A DNA stretch of 64,000 bases from Panulirus ornatus (lineage: Eukaryota; Arthropoda; Malacostraca; Decapoda; Palinuridae): positions 6,897,501 through 6,961,500 of the forward strand of contig NC_092251.1 of assembly GCF_036320965.1 (NCBI RefSeq). The letters are read 5' to 3'. This document shows, one piece after another, positions 22,290 to 32,975 of this stretch. How positions within the stretch are numbered: position 1 is the stretch's first letter; each line of letters begins with the position of its first letter. Made by a program: the position numbers and the translations under genes. The notes under the pieces were generated by a model. That model saw only the letters and a list, made by a program, of their open reading frames with translations. It made no database searches and had not been told where the DNA came from.

Positions 22290-22470
22290 TACCCCACCTC
22301 ATCCACCCGACCCACCCACCCACCCCACCTCACCCACCCGACCCACCCACCCCAGCGTTACTACAAAGCCTGGCCTCGCTCCTCTGGTTCGGCCTGGTGA
22401 CCGTGACGATGAAGGGGGGGGGGGGGGGACTGACCGTGACGATGGGGGGGTGTCTTCTCCCCCCCCCATC

Positions 22471-22498
<28 letters not shown>
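22290..22498. repeat. CCCAC-rich tract, G-run, C-run and (CA)n
   Basis: Low-complexity (CCCAC/CCCGA)n at 22290-22355, about 15 G at 22414-22428, a further G-run and C-run, then 14 CA units at 22470-22498. Proline-rich frames here come from this composition. Confidence 0.93.
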
Positions 22499-22501
<3 letters not shown>

Positions 22502-22857
22502 CGAGTCCAAAGCCTACGGCTATGACCAGGGGTAAACAGAAGACTCCCAGTGGCGAGACCGTACACGGGGATAGCGATGGGGAATAATGCGTCATGCTGG
22601 TGGGAGCGTCGAGTGAGGAGTGAGGAGGAGGAGTCTGTAGGGATGTTGGAGAAGTCTGTGGGTGTGGGGAGGCATTACTGCGGGAGGTGGTGGCGGGAAG
22701 CGTGGGAACCTTAAATTCTCCCACGGAGTTAGATTTTTTTTGTTCCCCCCCCTGTTTTTTTTTAAGGGCGGCCGGGCCACTGAGAAGAGACTGGGCTGTT
22801 TTGAGGTTTGGGTCACCATTGGTTTGTGTCGTGATGTGGCAAGGGGCAGGTTTAGAA

Positions 22858-23150
22858 ATGATTTAGTGTATGGTAATGGCAGCAAGAGGGGTGGGTCGTG
22901 GGTGGGTTAGAGTGTATGGTAATGGCAGCGAGAGAGGATGGGTCGTGGGTGGGTTAGAGTGTATGGTAATGGCAGCGAGAGGGGATGGGTCGTGGGTGGG
23001 TTAGAGTGTATGGTAATGGCAGCGAGAGGGGGTGGGTCGTAGGTGGGTTAGAGTGTATGGTAATGGCTGGGAGAGGGGGTGGGTCGTAGGTGGGTTTGAG
23101 TGTATGGTAATGGCAGGGAGAGGGGTGGGTCGTGGGTGGGTTAGAGCTAC
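22858..23150. repeat. 47-bp minisatellite
   Basis: Six copies of a unit containing GAGTGTATGGTAATGGCAGC and GGGTGGGTCGT. AATGGC recurs at 22875, 22921, 22968, 23015, 23062 and 23109, so five of the copies are spaced exactly 47 bp. Copies are nearly identical, which suggests recent expansion. Confidence 0.97.
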
Positions 23151-23253
23151 ACAATTAGTGGTAGGCAGAGGTGGGAAGAGGGATGGAGATAGTTCCCAGG
23201 TGCGGATGTCTGCTTCGCTGGCCCTTTGGCCATCCAGGTTTCGTGTTTCTTGT

Positions 23254-23256
<3 letters not shown>

Positions 23257-23319
<63 letters not shown>
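23257..23319. repeat. (CT)n microsatellite
   Basis: About 31 perfect units. Confidence 0.99.
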
Positions 23320-23323
<4 letters not shown>

Positions 23324-23424
23324 CACCCGAGCCCCGGCCTGGCAGATGGTGCGCGTCGCCGGGTGTCGCGCCCTGGAAATGTGTTTGGGGAGGAGGATAA
23401 CTCCTGCGCCCCCGTGCTTGTGCC

Positions 23425-23725
23425 TGCTGCTCCCTGGAAAGTCTGCGGTAGAGTCTTACGCTCCCTAGAAAGTCTGTGGTTGAGTCTTACGCTCCCTGGA
23501 AAGTCTATGGATGAGTCTTACGCTCCTTGGAAAGTCTATGGTTGAGTCGTACGCTCCCTGGAAAGAATATGTAGTTGAGTCTAACGCTCCCTGGAGAGTC
23601 TATGGTTAAGTCTTACCCTCCCTGGAAAGTCTATGGTTGAGTCTTACACTCCCTGGAAAATCTATGGTTGAGTCTTCCACTCCCTGGAATGTCTATGGTT
23701 GAGTCTTACGCTCCCTGGAAAGCAT
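23425..23725. repeat. 31-bp minisatellite
   Basis: About ten copies of a unit containing GAGTCTTACGCTCCCTGGAA and AGTCTATGGTT. GCTCCC recurs at 31-bp steps (23460, 23491, 23522). Confidence 0.96.
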
Positions 23726-23804
23726 GTGGTAATGTCTGTCTGAGGCTACCTGGAAAGATTGATTGGCCTGGACGGTGACAGAAAGACCAAGGCTATACGC
23801 GCTG

Positions 23805-24470
23805 TGGCTGGAACTGTTGCTGGTGGTGACTGGTGTTGTTGGTGACGCCTTGTATTGTTGCCGGGGGTGACTGATACTGTAGTTGGTGACTACTATTGTT
23901 GGTGGTGATTACTGTTGTTGGTAGTGGTGCTCACTCGTTTGCGGTGGAGACTGCTATTGTTGGTGGCGATGGTGTTGGTGGTGGAGACTACTTCTGTTGA
24001 TATGTCGAATGCTGTTGTTGGTAGTGGCTGCTGTTGTTGGTGATAGCAGCTGTTGCATTGTCATTGTTGGTGACTACTGTTGAGGGAGGTGGTGACTCGA
24101 TGTTGGTGATGGTGGCTAGTGTACTGATGGAGTGCTTGTTACTGATGGTGGCGAGTACCGTTGTTGGTGGTGATGGTGGTGAAGACTACGAGTGATGTTG
24201 GTGGAGTACTGTTTTTGGAGGTGATGGTGGTGTAGACTACGAGTGTTGGTGATAATGATGGTGAGTACCGTTGTTGATGGTGATGATGGTGAAGACTACG
24301 AGTGTTGTTGGTGATGGTGGAGAGTACCGTTGTTGGTGGTGCTGGGGTTGAGCACTGTTGTTGGAGGTGATGATGGTGAAGACTACAAGTGTTGTTGGTG
24401 ATGGTCCGTGATCACAGTTGTTGTTGGTGATGTTTTCCCGTCCTCACACAGCGTGCGTTGTGGTGTTGTT
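23805..24470. repeat. degenerate (GTT/GGT)-rich region
   Basis: About 650 bp of GTTGTTGGTGATGGTGG-like sequence with repeated GACTACGAGTGTTG and GAGTACCGTTGTTGG blocks 50-60 bp apart. It is too diverged for a clean period. Confidence 0.8.
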
Positions 24471-24529
24471 GGTGGAAGGGATGAATGCGTGGTGAGCGGC
24501 CGTGTGTCGGGGAACAGGGCTATAAGATT

Positions 24530-24900
24530 ATCAGGGCCCCACACGACCGGCCCCTGACACGGGGAGATTATCAGAGCCCCACACGGCTGTCCCCCTGGCA
24601 CGGGGAGATTATCAGGGCCCCACACGACCGGCCCCTGACACGGGGGGATTATCAGGGCCCCACTCGACCAGCTCCTACCACGGGGAGATTATCAGGGCCC
24701 CACTCGACCAGCTCCTGCCACGGGGAGATTATCAGGGCCCCACACACCTGGTCCCCTGCCACGGGGAGATTATCAGCGCCCCACACGGCTGGCTCCCTGA
24801 CACGGGGAGATTATCAGGGCCCCACACGGCTGTCCCCCTGGCACGGGGAGATTATCAGCGCCCCACACGGCTGGTCCCCTGGCACAGGGAGATTATCAGT
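24530..24900. repeat. 40/41-bp minisatellite
   Basis: Nine copies of ACGGGGAGATTATCAGGGCC followed by CCACACGACCGGCCCCTG-like sequence, starting at 24559, 24600, 24640, 24680, 24720, 24761, 24802, 24843 and 24884. Variants cluster by position (ACTCGACCAGCTCC, ACACGGCTG). Confidence 0.97.
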
Positions 24901-25190
24901 ACGGGGAGGGAATTCTACAGTCGTGGAGCTCTTCACTCTAGGTGCTTACACTCCTGGAGTTCCACACTCGTAGAGTTCTCCAGTCGTGGAGTTCTACTTC
25001 ATGGAGTTCTACACTCCTGGAGTTCTACTCTCGTGGAGTTCTACTTCGTGGAGTTCTACACTCGTGGAGTTCTGCTTCATGGAGTTCTACACTCCTGGAG
25101 TTCTACACTCCTGGAGTTTTACACTCGTGGAGTTCTACACTCGTGGAGTTCTACTCTCGTGGAGTTCTACACTCGTGTTCGCCTCCTCTC
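24899..25190. repeat. 16-bp minisatellite grown inside a dispersed motif copy
   Basis: The left edge reads TACGGGGAGGGAATTCTACA and the right edge TTCTACACTCGTGTTCGCC, which are the two ends of the dispersed motif at 7675 and 59370. Between them are about 16 copies of GAGTTCTACACTCGTG, with CTCCTG and CTTCATG variants. The left edge also touches the last copy of the preceding 40/41-bp array, which shares ACGGGGAG. Confidence 0.9.
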
Positions 25191-25377
25191 GCCAGATGTA
25201 CTCAATATACCATCAACAGAGTTGGCAAACTTTTGTATCACGTCGCCGTCGCCCACATCCACGGTTTCGTGGCTAAGGTTCCATTCTGTTTATCCACCGT
25301 CTACCAGAGAGGGGGAAGGACTTGTAAACATCTTCTATAACAAGTTTTTTGATGGAAGGACCTGCAGACATCTTTTA

Positions 25378-25392
25378 CATGTTTCTTGCTTA

Positions 25393-25490
<98 letters not shown>

Positions 25491-25540
25491 GTTTCTTGCT
25501 TATTCCCCCCCCCCTCTCTCTCGGCATGTTTCTTGCTTAT

Positions 25541-25616
<76 letters not shown>
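25378..25616. repeat. three-copy repeat whose unit contains a (CT)n microsatellite
   Basis: CATGTTTCTTGCTTAT occurs at 25378, 25488 and 25525, each time followed by a pyrimidine tract and then (CT)n. The three copies are about 110, 37 and 92 bp long because only the C and CT parts differ. Confidence 0.95.
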
Positions 25617-25618
<2 letters not shown>

Positions 25619-25768
25619 CGTGGTCTCAGCGTCGTCGGAAGAGCTGGTCATCGTTGGCGTCGTCAGACTTGAGTTTTGCGATTGGGTCACCTAAGGGGGG
25701 GGGGGGTTTCCTCCACCACTGCATGGCGATCACAGTGAGATGGAGACGTTCATCGTCTTGACCTGGTC

Positions 25769-25795
25769 CAGGCCTCGCCTCGCCTCGCCTCGCCT
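25769..25795. repeat. (GCCTC)5
   Basis: Five perfect GCCTC units. Confidence 0.97.
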
Positions 25796-25896
25796 GTCCC
25801 GGTGTAGACCAGTGCACCAAACAGAGTTTGAATGAGGGGAGCGGGGCTGCCCGTAAAAATTGGGGGTGGCGATTGTCAAAGAGTGGCAGCAGGTAG

Positions 25897-25899
<3 letters not shown>

Positions 25900-25961
<62 letters not shown>
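25900..25961. repeat. (GA)n microsatellite
   Basis: About 31 perfect units. Confidence 0.99.
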
Positions 25962-25964
<3 letters not shown>

Positions 25965-26043
25965 TTGCCACGCCTGGGATCGGGCGCGGTAGCGTGTATA
26001 CGTTGCTTGTGCCTCTTTAATATGACAGGTGGAGCTGTGAGGA

Positions 26044-26065
26044 GGGTGGGGTGGGGTAGGGTGGG
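26044..26065 (+). other. G-quadruplex motif
   Basis: Five runs of three or four G separated by single T or TA satisfy the usual pattern for a very stable quadruplex. Confidence 0.7.
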
Positions 26066-26360
26066 TTTGATGTGTTGTTGTTGGTACTCGCTGGGTGTGG
26101 GGCTGGGCACCACCTCCTCCTCCAGCAGCAGCCAACCAACCTCCCTCCCTCCCATGCGCCCCGCATTCCTCACCTTGCTTCCTCCACGGAGGGTCGCCTC
26201 CTCCCTCCGTCCTAGATTACTTGAGAGTCCGTAGGAAAGGACAGAGAAACAGGACAGGAAGACCTGGCGTCTTCTGTCTTGTTCTTAAACTATGGGTTAA
26301 AACTGATGGGCGTTTGGGTTGGCTGGGTGGGTTCGGGCATAGGTTGGCGGGTCCTGATTG

Positions 26361-26582
26361 GTGTTGGGCACTGACATGCGTTGGATATTGACAGATGTTG
26401 GGCACTGACAGATGTTTGGTACTGACAGATGTAGGATATTGACAGATGGGTACTGACAGATGTTGGGCATTGACAGATGTAGGACACTGACAAATATTAA
26501 GTATTGACAGATGTTGGGTTTTGACAGATGTTGGGCACTGACACATGTTTGGTACTGACAGATGTTGGGCATTAACAGATGT
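26361..26582. repeat. 17-bp minisatellite
   Basis: About 13 copies of GACAGATGTTGGGCATT with TTTGGTACT and TAGGATATT variants. Confidence 0.97.
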
Positions 26583-27005
26583 GTTTATCTCTTACAGGTA
26601 CGTGCAGAGTTGAGTGCGACAGATGCATCAGTGCCTGCTGGTTGAGGGTTTCCATAGGAATAGCAGGTGTACAGGTGAGTGTTTGCTGAGGTTGAAAACT
26701 TCCTGGTATACAGCAGAGAGTCACTGCAATTGCAGAAGTTTACCTGCCCATCCACAGTAGGTTTTCCTTGTAAACTCGTCTATACGTTCTACCGTGTAAA
26801 CTGTCTCCGTTTCAAGATACAATGCGTCAAGGTTTGTTGTGATTGTCTGTCCCCTGAGTTTACATTTGGTATACATATCACGCCAGGTTTTTCCCAGCAA
26901 GTAACACTTGGAGATAAAGTAGGAACTCAAATGATCGCTCCCGGACGCGGAACACAAGGTGGGGCTAGGGGAGAGTTGCATGGTGTTGCTGGTCGATATT
27001 GTGGC
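26583..27005. other. unique non-coding sequence
   Basis: No gene recognised. CTCTTACAG at 26590-26598 resembles a splice acceptor but the frames after it are short. Confidence 0.5.
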
Positions 27006-27167
27006 TGCACTCAACACACCTGCAGTTTACCGCCCGGCACGCACCATCTACACTCAACACACCTGCAGTTTACCACCCGGCATGCACCAGTCTACACTCA
27101 ACACACGTGCAGTTTATCACCCGGCACGCACCAGTCTACACTCAACACACGTGCAGTTTACATCCAG
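27006..27167. repeat. 43/44-bp minisatellite
   Basis: Four copies of CACTCAACACACCTGCAGTT followed by TACCGCCCGGCACGCACCA; TGCAG recurs at 27021, 27064, 27108 and 27152. Confidence 0.96.
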
Positions 27168-27285
27168 CAGGTGTGGACTGTGATCAACTCGAGCAGGGGG
27201 AAAAAATATGATGGAATTTCACCGGAACGCTGGAGCTAATTAACCTGAACAGTTTGGCCAACCTTTATGTAGCCTTTCGCTTAAT

Positions 27286-27655
27286 GATGCCTCCAAGACC
27301 TCTACTCCCAGGCTACTGATGCCTCCAAGACCTCGACTCCCAGGCTACTGATGCCTTCAAGAACTCCTCCCGGGCTATTGATGCCTCTGTGACCTCGACT
27401 CCCAAGGTAATGATGCCTCCAAAACCTCTCCTCCCGGGTTGCTGATGCCTCTTTGACCTCCCCTCCCAGGCTACTGATGCCTCCAAGATCTCCTCCCAGG
27501 CTACTGATGCCTCCAAGAACTCCTCCCAGGCTATTGATACCTCTGTGACCTCTCCTCCCAAGGTAATGATGCCTCCAAGACTTCTCCAAGGCTATTCGAT
27601 GCCTCCAAGACCTCTCTTCCTAGGCTACTGATGCCTCTTAAGACTTCTCCTCCAA
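27286..27655. repeat. minisatellite, period 28-32 bp
   Basis: About 12 copies of GATGCCTCCAAGACCTC plus TCCCAGGCTACT, with small length changes. Confidence 0.93.
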
Positions 27656-27739
27656 GATTTCTGAACCAGGTCTTCCTATCTGGCAATGGCATTCAGTGGG
27701 TTTTCACAGGAAAAGGGGCTTTGAATAGGCTTCTCTGTG

Positions 27740-28045
27740 TCGGATAACAGGGGTTCATTGGACGTTAGATAGCGGGTTCAACGGGCGTCTGTTACCGGTG
27801 GCGTTTGTTGATAGGTCAACGGACTCCCCAGTCATCTTGTAACAGGATAACGGGGCTCAACAGGTGTCTGTTCAGGATAACGGGGATTCAGCTGGTCTGT
27901 TAACAGGACGACGGGTTCACGAGGCAACATTTGACGGGATAACGGGGACCAGGGGGAGGCGTCCATCGGATGTCTTAACAGGATGAAGTGTGCTCAACGG
28001 ATATCTGTTAACAGGAGCTCAACGGGGGAGTATTCGACGTTGAGG
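27740..28045. repeat. degenerate minisatellite, period about 35-45 bp
   Basis: Copies share CTGTTAACAGGATAACGGGG and TTCAACGGG. Strongly diverged. Confidence 0.75.
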
Positions 28046-28098
28046 GCGGCTATAGGGGCTTAGCTGGTTTGTCATTATTTAATCAATAACCTCCCGCA

Positions 28099-28395
28099 GC
28101 TGGCAACCTCTGGCGAGCTTTGTGACGCCGGCTGGCAACCCTGGCGATCTTTGTGACGCCGGCTGGCGATCCTGGCGAGCCTTGTGACGCCGGCTAGCAA
28201 CCCCTGGCGAGCCTTGTGACGCCGGCTGGCAACCCTGGCGATCTTTGTGACGCCGGCTGGCGATCCTGGCGAGCCTTGTGACGCCGGCTGGTAACCCCTG
28301 GCAAGCCTTGTGACGCCGGCTGGCGATCCTGGCGAGTCTTGTGACGCCGGCTGGCCAGCAACCCTGGCGAGCCTTGTTACGCCGGCTGGCGTGCC
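28099..28395. repeat. 31-bp minisatellite with a 94-bp higher-order unit
   Basis: About ten copies of CTTGTGACGCCGGCTGGC plus AACCCTGGCGAG. Three variants (GGCAACCCTGGCGATCTT, GGCGATCCTGGCGAGCC, AGCAACCCCTGGCGAGCC) follow in the same order twice, at 28134 and 28228. Confidence 0.95.
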
Positions 28396-28507
28396 AAGTC
28401 ACCCTTCTAGGGAGAGGCAGGGGTCAGACAGGTGGTCAGGACCCCAGTGTCATGCTGGTCAAGGGAGCAGATCCTGCGGCGGGATGTCTGGCATCAGACC
28501 GACTGTA

Positions 28508-28812
28508 GCCCTTACCTTGCCGTGGTCCTTGACGTGGTCCTTGTCGTGGGTGATCGTGTTTCTAGGTCCCTCGGCCACCAGCCCTTCACCTGGCGTGGTC
28601 CTTGACATTGGGTGATCGTGTTCTCGGGTCTCTCGACCCCAATCCTTCACCTTAACGTGGTCCTTGACGTGGGTGACTGCATTCCCAGGTCTCTCGACCC
28701 CAATCCTTCACCTTGACGTGGCCCTTGACGTGGGTGACTGCATTCCCGGATCTGTCGACCCCAGCCCTTACCTTGGCGTGGTCCTTGATGTGGTCCTTGA
28801 CGTGGGTGTTTC
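28508..28812. repeat. 61/62-bp minisatellite
   Basis: Five copies with CCTTGACGTGGGTGACTGC, TCTCGACCCCA and TCCTTCACCTT; the last recurs at 28584, 28645 and 28707. Confidence 0.94.
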
Positions 28813-28857
28813 TGTCCATGAATCCTGATCATGGTGAATGAACCTTGTTTTTTCCAC

Positions 28858-29490
28858 TGGGTACTAGTGAGGGGAAATGCTAATATCAACGAGGGGAAAA
28901 ATGGGGCACAAGTGAGGGGAAAACCTTTGGGTAGCAGTGAAGTATTGAGTATTGGTGAGGGGAAAATCTAGGTCCCAGTGGTGGGAAATTTTGACTGTTA
29001 GTTAGAGAGGGAGTACAGGGTACAAGTGAGGTAAAATTGGTACAAGCGAAGTAAAGTTGGAGGTACTAGTGAAGAGAAATAGTGGGTGCTAGTGAGGCAT
29101 AAACATTTATGCTCGTGAGGGGAAACACTGGATGTTAGTGAGGTAGAGGGAAAACACTGGTTTCTGTTGAGGGGAAGCAGTGGGTGCGAGTGAGGGGGAA
29201 ACATTAGGCACTGTTAATGGGAAACACATGGTACTGTTAAGGGGGAAACATCGGGTACTAGTGAGGAGAAATACTACTTACCAGAGAGGGGAAACACTAG
29301 TTACTAGTGAGGAAAAACACTGGTTACTAGAGAGGGGAAACACAAGGTACTAGTTAGGGGAGACACTGGGCACTAGTTAAGGGGGGAAATATTAGTTACT
29401 AGTGAGGAAAAACGCTGGTTACTAGTGAGGGGAAACAATGGGTACTAGTTAGGGGAAAAGTGGGGTACTAATGAGGGGGAACCAGGTCAT
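28858..29490. repeat. degenerate minisatellite, period about 22-30 bp, 630 bp long
   Basis: More than 20 copies of GGTACTAGTGAGGGGAAACA with base and length changes. This is the longest minisatellite in the window and one of the most diverged. Confidence 0.88.
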
Positions 29491-31059
29491 ACAGGAAGAG
29501 AAACACTGCAGACTGATGCTGTCACGAAAGCATTATTCCTCTCATTTCATACATGTGATGTTGGGAGTTGGCTGTGGCGCAGGTCGGCGGAGGTGTTTGT
29601 AAACCGCCGGTCGGTCGAGCCCTCGCACTGTAAACACGGGACAGGTGATTGGCCTCGCGCGTCAACAAGGAGACATAGTGCACGCTACGTAGCTCTTGAC
29701 TGTAAATTGGTCGTCCTGGAGGAGTAGATTCACATGAACACGCCTTCTATGTCTAGGGGTAATTATAGCTCCGGTCTATATTACAGTCGCTTCCATTTGT
29801 GAAGAGGTAATTAAGGGCTCAAGTCTCCTAAATATAACCTAATTTACTGTCTCCTATGAGACGATGAGATGGCCCGATGGGAGTGTCAAGACGATACAGC
29901 GAATTAAAACACGAGCAGATGCTGCGTGGCATTTCGGGCTGAAGTGGTTGGTTGTGTACGGAGGGACAAACACTGGGCCGTTGCTGTAAGCAGATGACGA
30001 CCGTCAGAGCAACACAAACTCTAAGTGTTGTTTCCTTAGGACGTCTTCGGCTGCCCTCTGATGCAGACAGAGGAGGAGACACCCTGAACATTGCCCTGTG
30101 TGTGTGTGTGTGTGTGTCTGTGTGTGTGTGTGTGACGAGGCTGTCGGCTTGGATGATCTCAAGACCAGACAGTTATGTAAGAAGGAAGGGAGGCGGTCAG
30201 GGGGAAAAAAATAAAAGTATTCGCCATAGTCTATTGAGAGTGGTGTCGGGGTGACAATTACATTCCCAGACGGAGGTGGGTCCTCCTCCGTCGGGTTCTG
30301 GTGCGTGTTAAAAGCGCACTACTGACGGCGCTGACGATTCTCTGAATGTCCGAAACACCGTCCGGTCTCCGTCTGGCCTGAGGTCCTAGACTGGGGAAGG
30401 GCGTTTTGCCACCACCACCTCCAACACGACCCCTGGAGGAGGAGGAGGATGTGGGGGGCTGGGTGGGAGGGAGGGAACCAAAAGGTCTGGAGATGATATT
30501 ATGACGTCTAATAGCTGGGCGTGAGGCGCTAATGCAGCCTCCTAAGCTCATTACGAGACAGTTTTCTTGTAATTATTGGGGTGGTGGCGGTGTGACCAAC
30601 GGGTGTTGGTCGAGGTAATTTTAAGCAACTTGCAGCCGCCTTCGTGGTTCAGTTTCACGGCTCGCCCACCGTCCCAGGGTCATGGCCTGGCTATTCCAAA
30701 GTCCCGGCTGATTATGGCCAGACCTTTCGTAAATCACTGGGTTATTGAGGTGACGTGAGGGGGCACTTGTGATTTCCCCAGGCGTGCCAGATGTTATTGC
30801 GTCTTTAAGGCCCCCTTTTTTTTTTTTTTAAGGTCTGCTGATGGCCCCTTGCGCTGCCGTCTCAGAAATGATGAGTTCCCGATGAATAGTTCTCTTGCCA
30901 GGGGCGTCCACCATCCACACCCACCCAGCCCCAGGCTGGCTCCTTACGTTCCATCATTAGTCTTGTTTTCCAGGTCGTCTGGATCCAGTGGTCCCCTTAT
31001 TTTTTTTCCCCTCTCTCTTTGGCAGATATTTCTTTTTAACTTGAAGAATGAGATTCCGA

Positions 31060-31060
<1 letters not shown>
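29491..31060. other. unique non-coding sequence
   Basis: A short impure (TG)n lies at 30100-30134. Otherwise no gene, RNA or tandem array is supported. Confidence 0.55.

Positions 31061-31128
<68 letters not shown>
31061..31128. repeat. (TTA)n microsatellite
   Basis: About 22 perfect units. Confidence 0.99.
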
Positions 31129-31330
31129 TAAAGCCGAAAGCCACATTTCTTCGTTGGTGTATCTTGTTCCTCTTTTGCTTCGTCAGTATATTATGTTGAA
31201 GAGGAGATTCAGAACTCCTGGGAGGTGAAGATATCAGTAGATCTTTGATGTCACTTGTGGACTGGACTGCAGTGCCTCGGGCCGGAAAGTTTGGCTCCTC
31301 TTCTGTCCACAGTTGATTGGCATTCTGGTG

Positions 31331-31332
<2 letters not shown>

Positions 31333-31403
<71 letters not shown>
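31333..31403. repeat. (CA)n microsatellite
   Basis: About 35 perfect units. Confidence 0.99.
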
Positions 31404-31405
<2 letters not shown>

Positions 31406-31847
31406 CCGCGTTGTGCCTCTGGCGTTGCCCACGCCAAGACCCACCCGCCCTGGCGTCCAGCAGATGTTATTGTTGTGACCTAATATTGATTTCGTAGCCG
31501 GAGGCCAGGTTAGCCTAGGCTCGGCCCGGTCTCTTAGAAGACTCGGTCGGTCTGGCCAACCGGCCTCTGTGCCACATGCTGGTAGGGTGAAATCTTTGCC
31601 TTGTTTTCCCTCGCCGATCAGTATGTAGCTTCTCTGTACACCCGGTTGTAACCCCGCTACACGCCTGACTTTTGACACATCTCGTTGTAAAGTGATGTCG
31701 CTTAAACCTCGCCTGGCACAATCAGATGACCGCACCCTAATCTCACTTACCCGATGACAATGATTTATCCCGAATAGACGACCTGATTATACGTAAACCC
31801 AACCTTGTCTTAGGGCCGAGCCAGCTCAGACGAATTAGTTACCAGAC

Positions 31848-31849
<2 letters not shown>
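31404..31849. other. unique non-coding sequence
   Basis: The minus strand is open for about 100 codons here as part of the frame 31124-31735, which also reads through (CA)n and is not accepted as a gene. Confidence 0.5.

Positions 31850-31902
<53 letters not shown>
31850..31902. repeat. (GT)n microsatellite
   Basis: About 26 perfect units. Confidence 0.99.
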
Positions 31903-31904
<2 letters not shown>

Positions 31905-32209
31905 CATCTTCCCACACGAAATTCAGTATCGTGCACGAACGAAAGGTAGACGAACGCAGGGCAGCTCACACACGACATTGTTGATGGTTTTCTCTGATTT
32001 TTTCCGTATATCTTAAAACTTTTTCTTTTTTTATTTTGTTTCGTATATGATTACTTTGAAGTTTCGTAGATGTTTTTGATATACTTTTAGAACTTTGTTT
32101 CGTATTAGAGTTTCTTTTTTTTTCGTATGTAATTTCGTTGAAGCATCATAGATGTGTGTGTGTGATGCAGTTTCCATATTTTATAATGATGCCAACCGTG
32201 GTGATTAAC
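31903..32209. other. T-rich stretch, partly repetitive
   Basis: TTTCGTATATGATTACTTTG and TTTCGTATGTAATTTCGTTG blocks recur about 80 bp apart in a T-rich background. Confidence 0.55.
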
Positions 32210-32328
32210 TTGGCCCACACTAATAGCCCCTAAGTTTTAGCAACCCTGGCAATAGGTTTGGTTGCCATTCGTAAAGTTAGGCAACCTTGGTGATTAGTTT
32301 GGCAACCCGGGCAATAAGTTTGGCCACC

Positions 32329-32368
<40 letters not shown>

Positions 32369-32420
32369 AAGTTTGGCAACCACGGCAGTAAGTTTGGCAA
32401 ACGTGACAGTAATTTTGGCA
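32210..32420. repeat. 22-bp minisatellite interrupted by (AC)n
   Basis: Copies of AGTTTGGCAACCCGGGCAAT and variants run on both sides of (AC)17 at 32333-32366, which sits inside one unit after GCAA. Confidence 0.88.
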
Positions 32421-32610
32421 GCCATGCATGGTGGCCAAGGGTAAGGGGGGGAGGGGGAGGTCAAGATGCTGCCAGGGTTGAAGGGGGGGGGAGAAGTTGT
32501 CGTTGATGTAGGTAAGGAGAGGAAGTAAGGAAGGGAGAGAGGAGGTGGGGGTTGAATTCAGCCACTGTTGTTGTCTGAATGTTGTTGGTGAAGGTTGGTG
32601 TAGTTGGTGG

Positions 32611-32613
<3 letters not shown>

Positions 32614-32679
<66 letters not shown>
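32614..32679. repeat. (GA)n microsatellite
   Basis: About 33 perfect units. Confidence 0.99.
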
Positions 32680-32683
<4 letters not shown>

Positions 32684-32975
32684 GAACAGTAGGGCAGCAG
32701 CGATGATGCGACAGGTGTGACGACCTATACCTTCCCCGGGGGTGTCATGTGACTCTACGCCTCGCGTGGAAAGGATCACTCGTCCAAGAACTTCACGCTC
32801 TTAAAGGACACCCCTTTCCCCCGGCCGCTGGAAGTAGCGCAGGCTTGAACTGCAGGAGCCTCTAGGAGGGTCCTGGGCAACGCCAGGACTCTCGTATAGA
32901 TATGGGTCGTGGGTTACTTATAAGTAGATAGACCTAATATGCCACTCCTGGATACGTGTGTATTGGTATTTAGAA

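Noticed and set aside
24530..24900. CRISPR-like repeat array
   Set aside because: The whole unit is repeated with no variable spacers, and the host is eukaryotic.
31124..31735. 203-codon minus frame
   Set aside because: About half is (TG)n/(CA)n translation and the rest has no motif or conservation evidence.
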